Origin: Levilactobacillus spicheri DSM 15429
Lineage (GTDB): Bacteria; Bacillota; Bacilli; Lactobacillales; Lactobacillaceae
NCBI RefSeq assembly: GCF_001435095.1
Contig: NZ_AZFC01000003.1
Coordinates: 1 to 64,000 of the forward strand
Reading direction: 5' to 3'
DNA: 64,000 nt
In this document: piece after piece, positions 1-8,036 of the stretch
Layout of the letters: each line of letters starts with the position of its first letter
How positions within the stretch are numbered: the stretch's first letter is position 1
Translations under genes and position numbers: made by a program
The notes under the pieces: model-generated
Told to the model about the DNA's origin: nothing
The model's database searches: none
The model's input: only the letters and a program-made list of their open reading frames with translations

Positions 1-234
1 GTCGCCAATAATTCAAAAGAGAAAACGGACCATCCGACACAAAAACCGGTAAAACTGCTGGACTACCTGATCAAGACCTACACGAACCCCGGCGATGTTG
101 TCCTAGACAACTGCATGGGGTCCGGGTCGACGGGGGTCAGTTGCGTTGAGACCGGTCGGAACTTCATTGGCATGGAGATGGACCCGCATTACTTTGATGT
201 GGCTAAGCACCGCATTGAAGAAGCACAGAAGTAG
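1..234 (+). CDS. DNA methyltransferase, C-terminal part (5' truncated by window)
   Basis: The open frame runs from base 1 to a TAG at 232-234 (77 residues visible). It contains HPTQKP at residues 12-17, then [11 protein letters not shown], which is the S-adenosylmethionine-binding motif I placed after the catalytic region, as in N4/N6-amino DNA methylases of the Dam/M.BcnI-like beta/gamma order. These enzymes transfer a methyl group from SAM to adenine or cytosine in DNA. The DPPY/SPPY catalytic motif would lie upstream of the window, so target base and specificity cannot be read. Its position ahead of phage packaging genes suggests a phage-borne orphan methylase protecting phage DNA from host restriction; that role is inference. 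Confidence 0.85.
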   Translation, partial: VANNSKEKTDHPTQKPVKLLDYLIKTYTNPGDVVLDNCMGSGSTGVSCVETGRNFIGMEMDPHYFDVAKHRIEEAQK

Positions 235-264
235 GAGGTGGCCTTTTAATTTGGAGGAATGGCA

Positions 265-357
265 ATGAGAAACTATCAACGGGACAACTTAATATTCGGC
301 CTGCTGATGGTGCTACTCATTATCGTGTTGGGAGTGTGGCTACATGCAACACACTGA
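265..357 (+). CDS. tiny single-pass membrane protein, phage
   Basis: A 30-residue ORF starts at ATG 265, ten bases after a GGAGG at 253-257 (ttggaggaatggca). After a short polar N-terminus (MRNYQRDN) nearly everything from residue 9 to 26 is hydrophobic, which makes one transmembrane helix ending in HATH. Its stop overlaps the next small ORF by 14 bases, as in tightly packed phage genes. No function is recognised. The good ribosome site and packing make it likely to be real, but such short ORFs also arise by chance. Confidence 0.5.
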   Translation: MRNYQRDNLIFGLLMVLLIIVLGVWLHATH

Positions 358-511
358 ATATGGCTACGTTAGCCCAACAGAGGATCACTGCTATCATGAC
401 TTAGAGCGTTGGTTGGCTGATAAGAAGAAACGTGAGCGTCGTGCTAAGAAGCATGGCGCTTTTAATTTACACAAAGGTGGTGGTGATCATGCCAAGAGTA
501 AGACGCTGTAG
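344..511 (+). CDS. small basic phage protein, unknown function
   Basis: A 55-residue ORF starts at ATG 344, inside the end of the previous small ORF, and ends with TAG 509-511, overlapping the HNH gene start by 23 bases. The middle is strongly basic (ADKKKRERRAKKHG), the N-terminus acidic/aromatic. No domain is recognised. Similar short basic ORFs often lie just before HNH genes of Lactobacillus siphophages. The overlaps on both sides support translational coupling, but there is no strong Shine-Dalgarno sequence directly before this ATG. Confidence 0.45.
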   Translation: MQHTEYGYVSPTEDHCYHDLERWLADKKKRERRAKKHGAFNLHKGGGDHAKSKTL

Positions 512-1007
512 ACAACCAGGGTGCCATGCCATGGTTAACTTACCAGATCATTATTGCCAACAGCATTATGAGCATGAAGCAGAGTACCTAGCAAGCCGTG
601 AGCGTTGGGCACGTAGCCACGATAAGCATTACACGCACAAGTACAACACAGTTATACGTAATCGTAATGAGGACAAGCGCCAGCAATATAACTTCTATCG
701 GACAAGGCAATGGTCACATCTAAGGCAACAAGTCCTAGAGCGTGACCATTACTTGTGTGCTTACTGTAAAGTGCAAGGCATTATCACACCAGCTAAGACA
801 GTCGACCATTTACGACCTATAGAAGCTTTTCCAAATGATAAAGCTAACATAAATAATCTTGTTGTTATATGCAGACAGTGTCACGCACTTAAAACTCGGT
901 TTGAGCAAAAGTATTACGGATGTGGGAAAGACAACGTGTTAACAGACGCAAAACCAGTAGATGATATTAAGAAGATAGTTTTGTTAATGAGAAAGGAACA
1001 TATTTAA
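489..1007 (+). CDS. phage HNH endonuclease (packaging-associated)
   Basis: The ATG at 489 is chosen because AAAGGTGGTG lies just upstream; the frame is open to 432 but without a better site. The 172-residue protein starts with a small Cys/His cluster (CRQPGCHAMV...HYCQQHY, about residues 7-28). A basic stretch follows, and then the HNH nuclease core: ERDHYLCAYC, VDHLRPIEAF and NLVVICRQCHALKT. The core Cys pairs (CAYC, CRQC) bind zinc and the VDH histidine belongs to the catalytic site. HNH proteins next to terS/terL/portal of HK97-type cos phages stimulate terminase cleavage at cos (family knowledge). It ends in TAATG, overlapping the next gene by one base. Confidence 0.85.
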   Translation: MPRVRRCRQPGCHAMVNLPDHYCQQHYEHEAEYLASRERWARSHDKHYTHKYNTVIRNRNEDKRQQYNFYRTRQWSHLRQQVLERDHYLCAYCKVQGIITPAKTVDHLRPIEAFPNDKANINNLVVICRQCHALKTRFEQKYYGCGKDNVLTDAKPVDDIKKIVLLMRKEHI

Positions 1008-1555
1008 TGGAACACTGGAAGACAGTTGACGATTACAAGAATCTTTATGAGGTCAGTTCATATGGCAGAATCAGAAGTTTAGACCGCTTTGATAGACTAG
1101 GACGAATAACTTGGGGAAAGGTTCTAAGCCCTACTAATAATGGAAATGGTTATTACAGTGTTATGCTTTGCAAGCCTAATTCTAAAAGAAGATGTTATGT
1201 TCATCGACTTGTGGCAACGGCATTCGTTGACAATCCTAATAGTTTTCTTGAAATAAACCATAAAGATATGAATCCTGGAAACAATAGAGCATCTAATCTT
1301 GAATGGTGCTCAAGAAAATATAATGTCAATTATGGAGATCACAATGTTAAATTGTCGCATACCAAAGGAGAGCCTTTTAAAGCTATTAATTGTTTAACTC
1401 ACGAGAGCAGCCTGTTTTACTCAAAAGATACGGCCGCTTCAGAATTGCATATTGGTAGAGACAAAATAGTTAAAGGCTTGAAAGAAGGAAAAATAAGCTA
1501 CTTTTTTAAAGGACAAAAATTTAGTTGGTATTTTGAAAGGTTGCAGCCGAAATAA
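1007..1555 (+). CDS. NUMOD4/HNH free-standing homing endonuclease
   Basis: The 182-residue protein has an N-terminal NUMOD4 motif (WKTVDDYKNLYEVSSYGRIRS, residues 4-24). The HNH_3 core follows (VHRLVATAFV, INHKDMNPGNNRASNLEW, about residues 65-102), then a C-terminal NUMOD1-like DNA-binding segment (SKDTAASELHIGRDKIVKGL). This is the architecture of I-HmuI-type homing endonucleases, which nick or cut intronless alleles to spread themselves. No intron boundary is seen around it, so it appears free-standing. Its sequence is more A+T-rich than the genes on either side, consistent with later insertion. It overlaps the HNH gene by one base (TAATG). Confidence 0.85.
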   Translation: MEHWKTVDDYKNLYEVSSYGRIRSLDRFDRLGRITWGKVLSPTNNGNGYYSVMLCKPNSKRRCYVHRLVATAFVDNPNSFLEINHKDMNPGNNRASNLEWCSRKYNVNYGDHNVKLSHTKGEPFKAINCLTHESSLFYSKDTAASELHIGRDKIVKGLKEGKISYFFKGQKFSWYFERLQPK

Positions 1556-1686
1556 AACAATAAAAATCCCCCCCGCCTTGTTTTAAACAGGAGAGAGCCG
1601 CACATAACCCTCATTTTGTGACGCAAACGTTTTTTTAAACTTTTTAGGTAGGGGGGGTCACCCAATAATGAAAGGAGACAGAGAAA
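1556..1686 (+). other. non-coding gap before terS, candidate cos region
   Basis: No convincing gene lies in these 131 bases. They hold a run of seven C at 1568-1574 and a run of seven G at 1651-1657, forming an inverted pair about 80 bases apart, with A/T tracts between. The small antisense ORF across it looks spurious. In cos-type siphophages of lactic acid bacteria the cohesive-end site commonly lies between the HNH and terS genes, so cos is the likely content; the exact nicks cannot be read from one genome. A good Shine-Dalgarno (gaaaggagaca) for terS sits at 1669-1679. Confidence 0.4.
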
Positions 1687-2145
1687 ATGAAAAAAACGGA
1701 TAAAGACGTCAACAACGGTCAATTAACGCGCACACCGCCAGCTTACTTAGGACGGCAAGCTAAGGTCGTTTGGCGTCGATTAGTGCCTTTTTTAGAGGAT
1801 AACACCCCAGTTAAACGCATTGATAGCGGACTTGTGGAACAATATGCTTCTCAATATGAGATTTACCGCAATGCGTATAAGCACATTCGAAAGAACGGTG
1901 AAGTCCAAGCAATCTATAAGACGTTGCAAGACCAGACTGGTAAAAAAATCGGTCAGGACTTTACAGGTTATAAGCGTAATCCTATGACTCAAATCTATGA
2001 TTCAGCCGTTAAAAATCTAACGAAGTTAGGCGCTGAGTTGGGACTATCTCCTAAGTCGCGTAGCGATTTGCTCAAGTTAAACTTAGATGACCACAAAGAC
2101 GAGCGAAGCATTAGTGACCGCATGAAAGAATTTCTAGGAGAATAA
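1687..2145 (+). CDS. terS: terminase small subunit, P27 family
   Basis: This 152-residue basic helical protein has the P27-type layout: an N-terminal proline/leucine segment (RTPPAYLGRQAKVVWRRLVPFL), a middle YASQYEIYRNAYKHI helix and a C-terminal region with NPMTQIYDSAVKNLTKLGAELGLS. The last motif is the most typical signature of P27 small terminases. Small terminases recognise the cos or pac site and recruit the large subunit. It lies directly upstream of terL and downstream of the candidate cos region. The start is supported by GGAG at 1673-1676, ten bases before the ATG. Confidence 0.9.
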   Translation: MKKTDKDVNNGQLTRTPPAYLGRQAKVVWRRLVPFLEDNTPVKRIDSGLVEQYASQYEIYRNAYKHIRKNGEVQAIYKTLQDQTGKKIGQDFTGYKRNPMTQIYDSAVKNLTKLGAELGLSPKSRSDLLKLNLDDHKDERSISDRMKEFLGE

Positions 2146-2175
2146 AAAAGACTACTTGTGAAAGGGGGTGATCTT

Positions 2176-4074
2176 ATGAATATTGACCTTACTCAATCCC
2201 ATGATGTGTTAGGAGCATACCGTGGGCTTGATGTAAAAAGTATTCGTGACGAATACACAGACGCAGGGACACAATATGCTTTTGATGTTTTAGATCAGAA
2301 GGCAACTACTGGCTATCTGATTAAGTTAGCTGCTTTTCGCCATATCCGAGACTTGCAACGGCAAGGTAGCGTTGAATTTCCCTTTACTTATTCGGTTAAG
2401 AAAGTAGACCAAGTGCTTAAATTTGCCGCTATCTGTCCAAATGTCGATACCGGCGAGCCAACTAAACTGATGCCGTGGCAGAAATTCATTATGGCTATGC
2501 TGATTGGTTGGCGGAATGATGACGGCGGCAAACGTTTCTCACGAGCCATTGTTTCAGTTGCTCGTGGTGCTGGAAAAACCTACCTTATGGCGATTCTTAC
2601 AGCTTATAGTTTCTTAATTGAATCTCTAGGATTATCAAACCAAGATTATTTGGTATCATCTATTAATTACAAGCAGACGAGTAAGATTCTGGGGTACATT
2701 AAGTCGATGTTAGCCAAGATTGCAACCATTGAGCCGTTTAAAACGCTAATGCATGATAGTGGATTAGATACACGGACACTTTCCTCGCAGGCCGATCAAG
2801 TCACGATGAGTAAGACTAATAACAAGTTACGGGCGATTAGTCATGAAGCTGGACAATATGACTCTTTTCACTTTACAACGGCTATTTTTGATGAAATTGG
2901 CGAAGTAAAAACACGGCAAAAGATTTCTAAAATCGTTTCAGGCCAAGTTAAGGTGCGTAATAAGCAATTTGTTCAGATTTCAACAGCTTATCCCGATCCA
3001 ACCGTGCCATTCCATGATGATGAACGTATGATTCAACAAGCCATGGAACAGGATTACTTGCGTGATGCTGATACTTACTTAGGCCTGATTTGGGCCCAAG
3101 ACAGTTTAGACGAGACGTTTAAGCCTGAAACTTGGGTAAAAAGCAATCCCTTACTTGATCTGCCAAGCCAGTATGAAGTCTTAATGAACGGGCTGACAGA
3201 TAAGCGTGATTCTGACGCGTTGTCAGGCACAATTAATGATTTTCAGAACAAGAACCTTAACCTTTGGCTAGAGCAATCAGTGGACAGCTTTTTAAAACTT
3301 CCTGATGTTGAAAAAGCCATTGTTCCATCGTTTAGTTTTGATGAGCGTCAAGTCTACATTGGCTTTGACTACTCAATGTTTAGCGATAATACCGCTTTGG
3401 CATTTGTGTTTCCCTATCAGGATGCTAAGGGCAAGCCACGTTGGTTTATTTATCAGCATAGTTTTATCCCGTGGCAAAAGGCCGGATCGATTGAAGCTAA
3501 AGAGAAGCAAGATGGCATTAATTATCGCAATTTAGCTCAAAAAGGTTTCTGTACGATCAGTAGTCACCCGCAGGGACTGATTAATGACGAACAAGTCTAT
3601 CAATGGCTGCTCAATTTTGTAGAGCGTCACCGATTAGAAGTAGTCTTTTTTGGCTATGACGCCTGGGGAGCCACACCAGCTATTAAACAGCTGGAACTTA
3701 ATTCTGGCTGGCCGTTAGAAGCTATTCGTCAAAGAACCAGTGAGCTTAAAGACCCTACCAAGTTCTTACAAAAGATGTTTGTTGAGGGATCGGTTGATCG
3801 ATTAGATGACCGGATTATGGAAAAGGCACTACTGAATGCAGAAATCTATGAAGATAAGATTGGCATTCAGGTCGATAAGGCTAAAGCCACGTTAAAAATT
3901 GATGTGGTTGATGCGCTGATTGATGCCTTATTCCAAGCCATGTATCACTTTGAAGACTTTTCAGACGTGAACAATCCTGATAAGCAAGTGGAACGTATGA
4001 CTAAGGAACAGGTCTTAGCATGGTTTAAGAATCCAGAGTCGGGGCTGTTAGGAGATGACATTGATGATTTTTAA
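2176..4074 (+). CDS. terL: terminase large subunit (packaging ATPase/nuclease)
   Basis: The start at ATG 2176 follows AAAGGGGGTG (2160-2169); the frame also opens at GTG 2158, but that codon precedes the ribosome site. The protein has 632 residues. The Walker A motif is SVARGAGKTY with Lys at about residue 134, and Walker B is TAIFDEIGE with Asp239-Glu240. The C-terminal RNase H-like nuclease begins at IGFDYSMFSD (Asp398) and ends near VDVVDALIDAL. This is the terminase_1 family motor that pumps DNA into the prohead and cuts concatemers. Its end overlaps the DUF1056-like gene by 11 bases. Confidence 0.95.
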   Translation: MNIDLTQSHDVLGAYRGLDVKSIRDEYTDAGTQYAFDVLDQKATTGYLIKLAAFRHIRDLQRQGSVEFPFTYSVKKVDQVLKFAAICPNVDTGEPTKLMPWQKFIMAMLIGWRNDDGGKRFSRAIVSVARGAGKTYLMAILTAYSFLIESLGLSNQDYLVSSINYKQTSKILGYIKSMLAKIATIEPFKTLMHDSGLDTRTLSSQADQVTMSKTNNKLRAISHEAGQYDSFHFTTAIFDEIGEVKTRQKISKIVSGQVKVRNKQFVQISTAYPDPTVPFHDDERMIQQAMEQDYLRDADTYLGLIWAQDSLDETFKPETWVKSNPLLDLPSQYEVLMNGLTDKRDSDALSGTINDFQNKNLNLWLEQSVDSFLKLPDVEKAIVPSFSFDERQVYIGFDYSMFSDNTALAFVFPYQDAKGKPRWFIYQHSFIPWQKAGSIEAKEKQDGINYRNLAQKGFCTISSHPQGLINDEQVYQWLLNFVERHRLEVVFFGYDAWGATPAIKQLELNSGWPLEAIRQRTSELKDPTKFLQKMFVEGSVDRLDDRIMEKALLNAEIYEDKIGIQVDKAKATLKIDVVDALIDALFQAMYHFEDFSDVNNPDKQVERMTKEQVLAWFKNPESGLLGDDIDDF

Positions 4075-4261
4075 ACGCTTTTTTGCCATGATTTGGCACT
4101 ATTTCGACTTTCTATGCTTCGTAAGCGCCCTGATTGTGGCGGATTACGGGGCATTTTTATTTGGCAAGCCTTGGGGTGTCATGGCAGTAGCGGTGACACT
4201 TTTTGTAATTGGCTGGCTGTCAGAAGTGATTAACACGTCCCAGAATAAAGGAGGTGATTAA
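4064..4261 (+). CDS. small membrane protein, DUF1056-like
   Basis: A 65-residue protein; ATG 4064 is preferred over ATG 4055 because GGAG (4051-4054) is then nine bases upstream instead of adjacent. Two hydrophobic segments are visible (about residues 9-30 and 35-52), consistent with a two-helix membrane protein. Small proteins of this type (DUF1056) sit between terL and portal in many Lactobacillus and Lactococcus siphophages; the function is unknown. The portal gene follows after two bases. Confidence 0.75.
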   Translation: MIFKRFFAMIWHYFDFLCFVSALIVADYGAFLFGKPWGVMAVAVTLFVIGWLSEVINTSQNKGGD

Positions 4262-4263
4262 AA

Positions 4264-5418
4264 ATGCCAGTTTTCAGACCACCTGAGATTAAGAACCAAG
4301 TACAAAGTGTGCCCGTTGAAGATGACGATATTGTTAATTTCTTAACCCCCAATGGTCAACGTGACTATGTTAGCGCGACGGATGCTTTGAAAAATTCTGA
4401 TATTTATTCGGTAGTCAGTCAATTATCTGGCGATCTAGCAACGGTACAACTTAGTGCTAACATGCCACGAGCGCAAGGCATCCTGAACAATCCCAGTAGT
4501 ACCGCCAATGGTCATGCGTTCTGGCAATCAATGTTTGCCCAGCTACTACTAGGCGGCGAATGTTTTGCTTACCGATGGCGCAATAGCAACGGGTTAGATA
4601 TTCGTTGGGAATACTTGCGACCCAGTCAAGTTGAAACGTACTTGCTGGAAGATGGAAGCGGCTTAACTTATACCGTAACGTTTGATGAAACCCAATTGGG
4701 TGTACGGCAATACGTACCACAGGGCGACATGATTCATATTCGGTTAACTGGTATTAACGGCGGTCAAACAGGTATTAGCCCCTTAGAAGCGCTAACTAGT
4801 GAGCTACAGATTAAGGACGCTTCCAATGACTTAACCTTAGCTGCTTTAGCGCGTTCGATAAGCGCGCCTGGTGTGCTATCTATTCAGCATGGCGGCCTGT
4901 TGAGTGAAAAAATGAAAGCTAGTCGATCACGTAACTTTATGAGGCAGGTCAATAAGTCAAATGGCGGCCCAGTTGTAATTGATGAGCTGGAAGAATATAA
5001 GCCACTCGAGATGAAGGCTGATGTAACTAAGCTTCTAAGCCAGACTGATTGGACCAGCAAGCAGATTGCAAAGGTATTCGGTATTCCTGATAGTTATTTA
5101 AACGGTCAAGGTGATCAGCAAAGCAACATTGACCAGATTAAAGGCATGTACGCCAATGCGCTAAACCGTTATATGCAATGTATTGTATCGGAGCTAGACA
5201 ACAAGCTGAACGCGACTATCACCGCCAATTTACGGCCGGCAATTGATCCATTAGGCGATGCTTTTGCTACGACACTATCTGGATTAGCTAAGGACGGCAC
5301 AATTGCTAATAATCAAGCGACATGGGTACTGCAACAATTGGGATACTTCCCTGCAGATATGCCAGAAGCTATTCAATCAGTGGAAGGAGGTGACAACAAC
5401 GAAGAAGGTAATGATTAA
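4264..5418 (+). CDS. portal protein, HK97 family
   Basis: The 384-residue protein is preceded by a near-perfect AAAGGAGGTGATT. Portal features are SDIYSVVSQLSGDLA near residue 45, a long beta/alpha region ending in HIRLTGINGGQTGISPLEAL, then DWTSKQIAKVFGIPDSYLNG and QSNIDQIKGMY in the stem/wing. These match Phage_portal (PF04860). Twelve copies form the ring at the capsid vertex through which DNA enters and the tail attaches. It overlaps the protease gene start. Confidence 0.93.
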   Translation: MPVFRPPEIKNQVQSVPVEDDDIVNFLTPNGQRDYVSATDALKNSDIYSVVSQLSGDLATVQLSANMPRAQGILNNPSSTANGHAFWQSMFAQLLLGGECFAYRWRNSNGLDIRWEYLRPSQVETYLLEDGSGLTYTVTFDETQLGVRQYVPQGDMIHIRLTGINGGQTGISPLEALTSELQIKDASNDLTLAALARSISAPGVLSIQHGGLLSEKMKASRSRNFMRQVNKSNGGPVVIDELEEYKPLEMKADVTKLLSQTDWTSKQIAKVFGIPDSYLNGQGDQQSNIDQIKGMYANALNRYMQCIVSELDNKLNATITANLRPAIDPLGDAFATTLSGLAKDGTIANNQATWVLQQLGYFPADMPEAIQSVEGGDNNEEGND

Positions 5419-6115
5419 AGGTGACGTGGTCGACAATGAAACAGCGGCATTCTATCAATTTTTCGGTATGCCAGCGGTATCACCAGCCGGCGTGTCTGAT
5501 GTGTTAGATAGCGCAGGGCCTAATGATGATGTAGAAGTTGACATTGCGTCTAACGGTGGCGATGTGTTCGCTGCTAGTGAAATTTACACGATGTTAAAAA
5601 ATTATCAGGGAAATGTCATGGTTAATGTGCAAGGATTAGCAGCTAGCGCTGCGAGCGTGATCGCTATGGCTGGGGACAAAGTCTCCATCTCACCAACGGC
5701 ACAAATTATGATTCATAAGGCATGGTCAGGTGTCCAAGGAAACGCGGATGACCTGTCGCATGAGTCGAATGTGTTAGATAGCATTGATCAGTCTATCGTT
5801 GCAGCCTATGTTGCTAAGACTGGCATGGCCGCGGAGGATGTGTTGCAATTAATGGCAAACGAGACTTGGATGACGGCACAAGATGCAGTGGATAAAGGCT
5901 TTGCTGACGAGATTATGTTTGTCGATGATAAGCAACCTCAATTTACCAACTCAGTTTCAGAGATTCCTTCCAAAGCGGCAATCAACAAATTTATGAACCT
6001 GATTTCCAAGTCACAACCCAAACCTACACAACCTAAAGAAAGCCAACCTGCTAATGCACTTATGCAAAGCAAGTTGGCTATTTTGATGGGTAAAAATAAA
6101 GAGGAGGCCAACTAA
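5411..6115 (+). CDS. ClpP-like prohead protease
   Basis: The fold is that of Clp-type serine proteases: VEVDIASNGGDVFAASEIYTML, then GLAASAASVIAMAGD with nucleophile Ser at about residue 79, and MIHKAW with His at about residue 102. Such proteases cleave the capsid scaffold during head maturation. The start is uncertain. ATG 5411 (234 aa) overlaps the portal gene by eight bases, but the strong GGAAGGAGG at 5382-5390 is 20 bases away; GTG 5390 in the same frame lies directly on that site. The stop (TAATG) overlaps the capsid gene by one base. Confidence 0.9.
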   Translation: MIKGDVVDNETAAFYQFFGMPAVSPAGVSDVLDSAGPNDDVEVDIASNGGDVFAASEIYTMLKNYQGNVMVNVQGLAASAASVIAMAGDKVSISPTAQIMIHKAWSGVQGNADDLSHESNVLDSIDQSIVAAYVAKTGMAAEDVLQLMANETWMTAQDAVDKGFADEIMFVDDKQPQFTNSVSEIPSKAAINKFMNLISKSQPKPTQPKESQPANALMQSKLAILMGKNKEEAN

Positions 6116-7347
6116 TGGCTACGAATATTAATGACTTAAACGATGCCTGGATTGCCCAAGGGCAAAAGGTATCGGATTTGAATGACAAGCTTAATGCTGC
6201 CGTTTTAGATGATAAATTTAACCAAGAAGAATTCAAAAACATGACTGCAGAACGGGATAACGCGGTTGCTCGTCGTGACGCCTTACACACACAACTTGAA
6301 GAAGAACGTAAGGCGCAAGAAATTGCCAATATGGATGATAAGAATAAGACCCCACTTGATGATGACGAAGAAGACATCAAAGCCAAGTTCATTAAGAACT
6401 TCCAAGGCATGATTAAAGGTGACCCTAAAGTTATGAACTTGGTAACTTCTTCTACCGACGAAGCTGGAAACGCAATTGGTTTGACTATCCCTCAAGACAT
6501 TCAAACGGCCATTAACACATTGGTTCGCCAATATGACAACCTTCAACAATATGTTAATCGGGAAGCTGTTAGCACCCAGACGGGATCACGAGTTTTTGAA
6601 AAATGGTCAGATGTCACTCCATTAATTGATTTAGATGATGAAACAGCCACCATTGGTGATAATGATGATCCAAAGCTTACTTTGATTAAGTATGTAATTC
6701 ATCGTTATGGTGGAATTACGACGGCAACAAATTCATTATTGAAAGATACTGCGGACAACCTTATGGCATGGCTTACCCAATGGATTGCTAAAAAGGTTGT
6801 TGTTAGTCGTAACACTAAGATTATTGAAGCCATGAATAATGCGCCAAAGAAGCCAACCTTAGCTAAGTTTGATGACATCATTGATATGATCAACACGGCT
6901 GTTGACCCAGCAATTAAGGCAACATCGTTCTTGTTGACGAACACGTCAGGATACAATGAGTTATGCAAGGTTAAGGACGCTATGGGAAATTACCTATTGC
7001 AACCAGATCCAACCCAGCCGGACCGCATGATTGTCCGCGGTAAGCGAGTGGTTATGATTGCTGACAAGTGGTTGCCAAATAATGGGACGACAGCGGCACC
7101 AGTTTATCCATTGTATTATGGCGACTTATCACAAGCGGTTACTTTATTTGACCGAGAAAATGCGTCATTGTTAACTACTAATATCGGAGCTGGCGCCTTC
7201 GAAAAGGATCAAACTAAGATTCGTGTGATTGATCGTTTTGATGTTGAAGCTACTGATACGGAAGCCTTTGTTGCAGGTTCGTTCAGTAAAATTGCTGACC
7301 AACCAGCGAACTTTGCAGCAGGTTCTACAACCACACCTGGTAAGTAA
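6115..7347 (+). CDS. major capsid protein, HK97 fold
   Basis: The 410-residue protein starts with about 100 residues of charged helical sequence (delta/scaffold domain, with repeated D/E/K heptads) that the protease upstream would remove. A capsid core follows: TIPQDIQTAINTLVRQYDNL, the GSRVFEKW strand, NLMAWLTQWIAKKVVVSRN, SGYNELCKVKD and YPLYYGDLSQAVTLFDR. This fits Phage_capsid (PF05065). The ribosome site is AGGAGG at 6104-6109. It forms the icosahedral shell. Confidence 0.93.
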   Translation: MATNINDLNDAWIAQGQKVSDLNDKLNAAVLDDKFNQEEFKNMTAERDNAVARRDALHTQLEEERKAQEIANMDDKNKTPLDDDEEDIKAKFIKNFQGMIKGDPKVMNLVTSSTDEAGNAIGLTIPQDIQTAINTLVRQYDNLQQYVNREAVSTQTGSRVFEKWSDVTPLIDLDDETATIGDNDDPKLTLIKYVIHRYGGITTATNSLLKDTADNLMAWLTQWIAKKVVVSRNTKIIEAMNNAPKKPTLAKFDDIIDMINTAVDPAIKATSFLLTNTSGYNELCKVKDAMGNYLLQPDPTQPDRMIVRGKRVVMIADKWLPNNGTTAAPVYPLYYGDLSQAVTLFDRENASLLTTNIGAGAFEKDQTKIRVIDRFDVEATDTEAFVAGSFSKIADQPANFAAGSTTTPGK

Positions 7348-7369
7348 TAATTAGTAAGGAGGTGGTTAA

Positions 7370-7696
7370 ATGCCAACACTAGATGACCTCAAACTATCGC
7401 TACGCCTAGATGGTGATGACGATGATCAACTTCTGACCGGATATTTAAATACGGCAAAAAGCTATATCACACAAGCAGTTGGCACGGAATCAGACAGCTT
7501 CTATGATGATGCCAGCGTGGTTGATTTGTTTAACACTGCTGTGCTGGCATTAGCCTCAGCCTATTATAACTACCGCAGCTCTTTGATTCCGACCACAGCA
7601 ATTAGTATTAATCTACCGGTTGATTCAATCATTGGGCAACTGAGAGGGCTCTATGATCTTAAAATGGAGGCGAACACTGATGGCCAAAGCAATTAA
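7370..7696 (+). CDS. head-tail connector protein, gp6-like
   Basis: A 108-residue acidic alpha-helical protein beginning TLDDLKLSLRLDGDDDDQLL, with LNTAKSYITQAVG and AVLALASAYYNYRSS. The pattern is the HK97 gp6/SPP1 gp15-like adaptor (Phage_connect_1), which docks on the portal ring. The ribosome site is AAGGAGGTGG before ATG 7370. It overlaps the next gene by 17 bases. Confidence 0.85.
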   Translation: MPTLDDLKLSLRLDGDDDDQLLTGYLNTAKSYITQAVGTESDSFYDDASVVDLFNTAVLALASAYYNYRSSLIPTTAISINLPVDSIIGQLRGLYDLKMEANTDGQSN

Positions 7697-8036
7697 TCCT
7701 TCGCGAATGACTTTCCGTATCTCCTTTGGTCATGATGCCGATACTGGCGAGATTAACCCGAATACTGGCACGCCAATTCAACAATTTTCGCCAGATTTCA
7801 GCTGTTGGGCGGGCCAATGGTCACTGAACGTGCAACAGCAATTAACCATAGCTGGAGCTGGGATCATCAATGCGGTGGTCTTTTTTATTCGGCATAATTC
7901 AGCCGTTAACGAGACGTTGCAAGTTCAGCGCGGATCTGATCTGTACAAGATTGACAGTATTGCGGCGGATGACGGCTTACAAAATGAAGGCTTTGATTTA
8001 ATCACGTGCCATCGAGTGGTGACTAAGCATGGCTAG
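7680..8036 (+). CDS. phage head closure / head-tail joining protein
   Basis: The start at ATG 7680 is chosen because AATGGAGGCG lies nine bases upstream within the preceding gene; earlier in-frame codons lack a site. The 118 residues are mostly beta (NPSRMTFRISFGHDADTGEINPNTG, TIAGAGIINAVVFFIRHN, LYKIDSIAADD), which is the SPP1 gp16-like head-tail adaptor pattern. It acts below the connector as the stopper that retains DNA. It overlaps the gp10-like gene by eight bases. Confidence 0.8.
   Translation: MAKAINPSRMTFRISFGHDADTGEINPNTGTPIQQFSPDFSCWAGQWSLNVQQQLTIAGAGIINAVVFFIRHNSAVNETLQVQRGSDLYKIDSIAADDGLQNEGFDLITCHRVVTKHG

Noticed and set aside
1498-1722. Minus-strand 74-aa ORF across the gap before terS
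   Set aside because: It crosses the HNH gene end and the candidate cos region, with no ribosome site; Phe/Leu-rich chance text.
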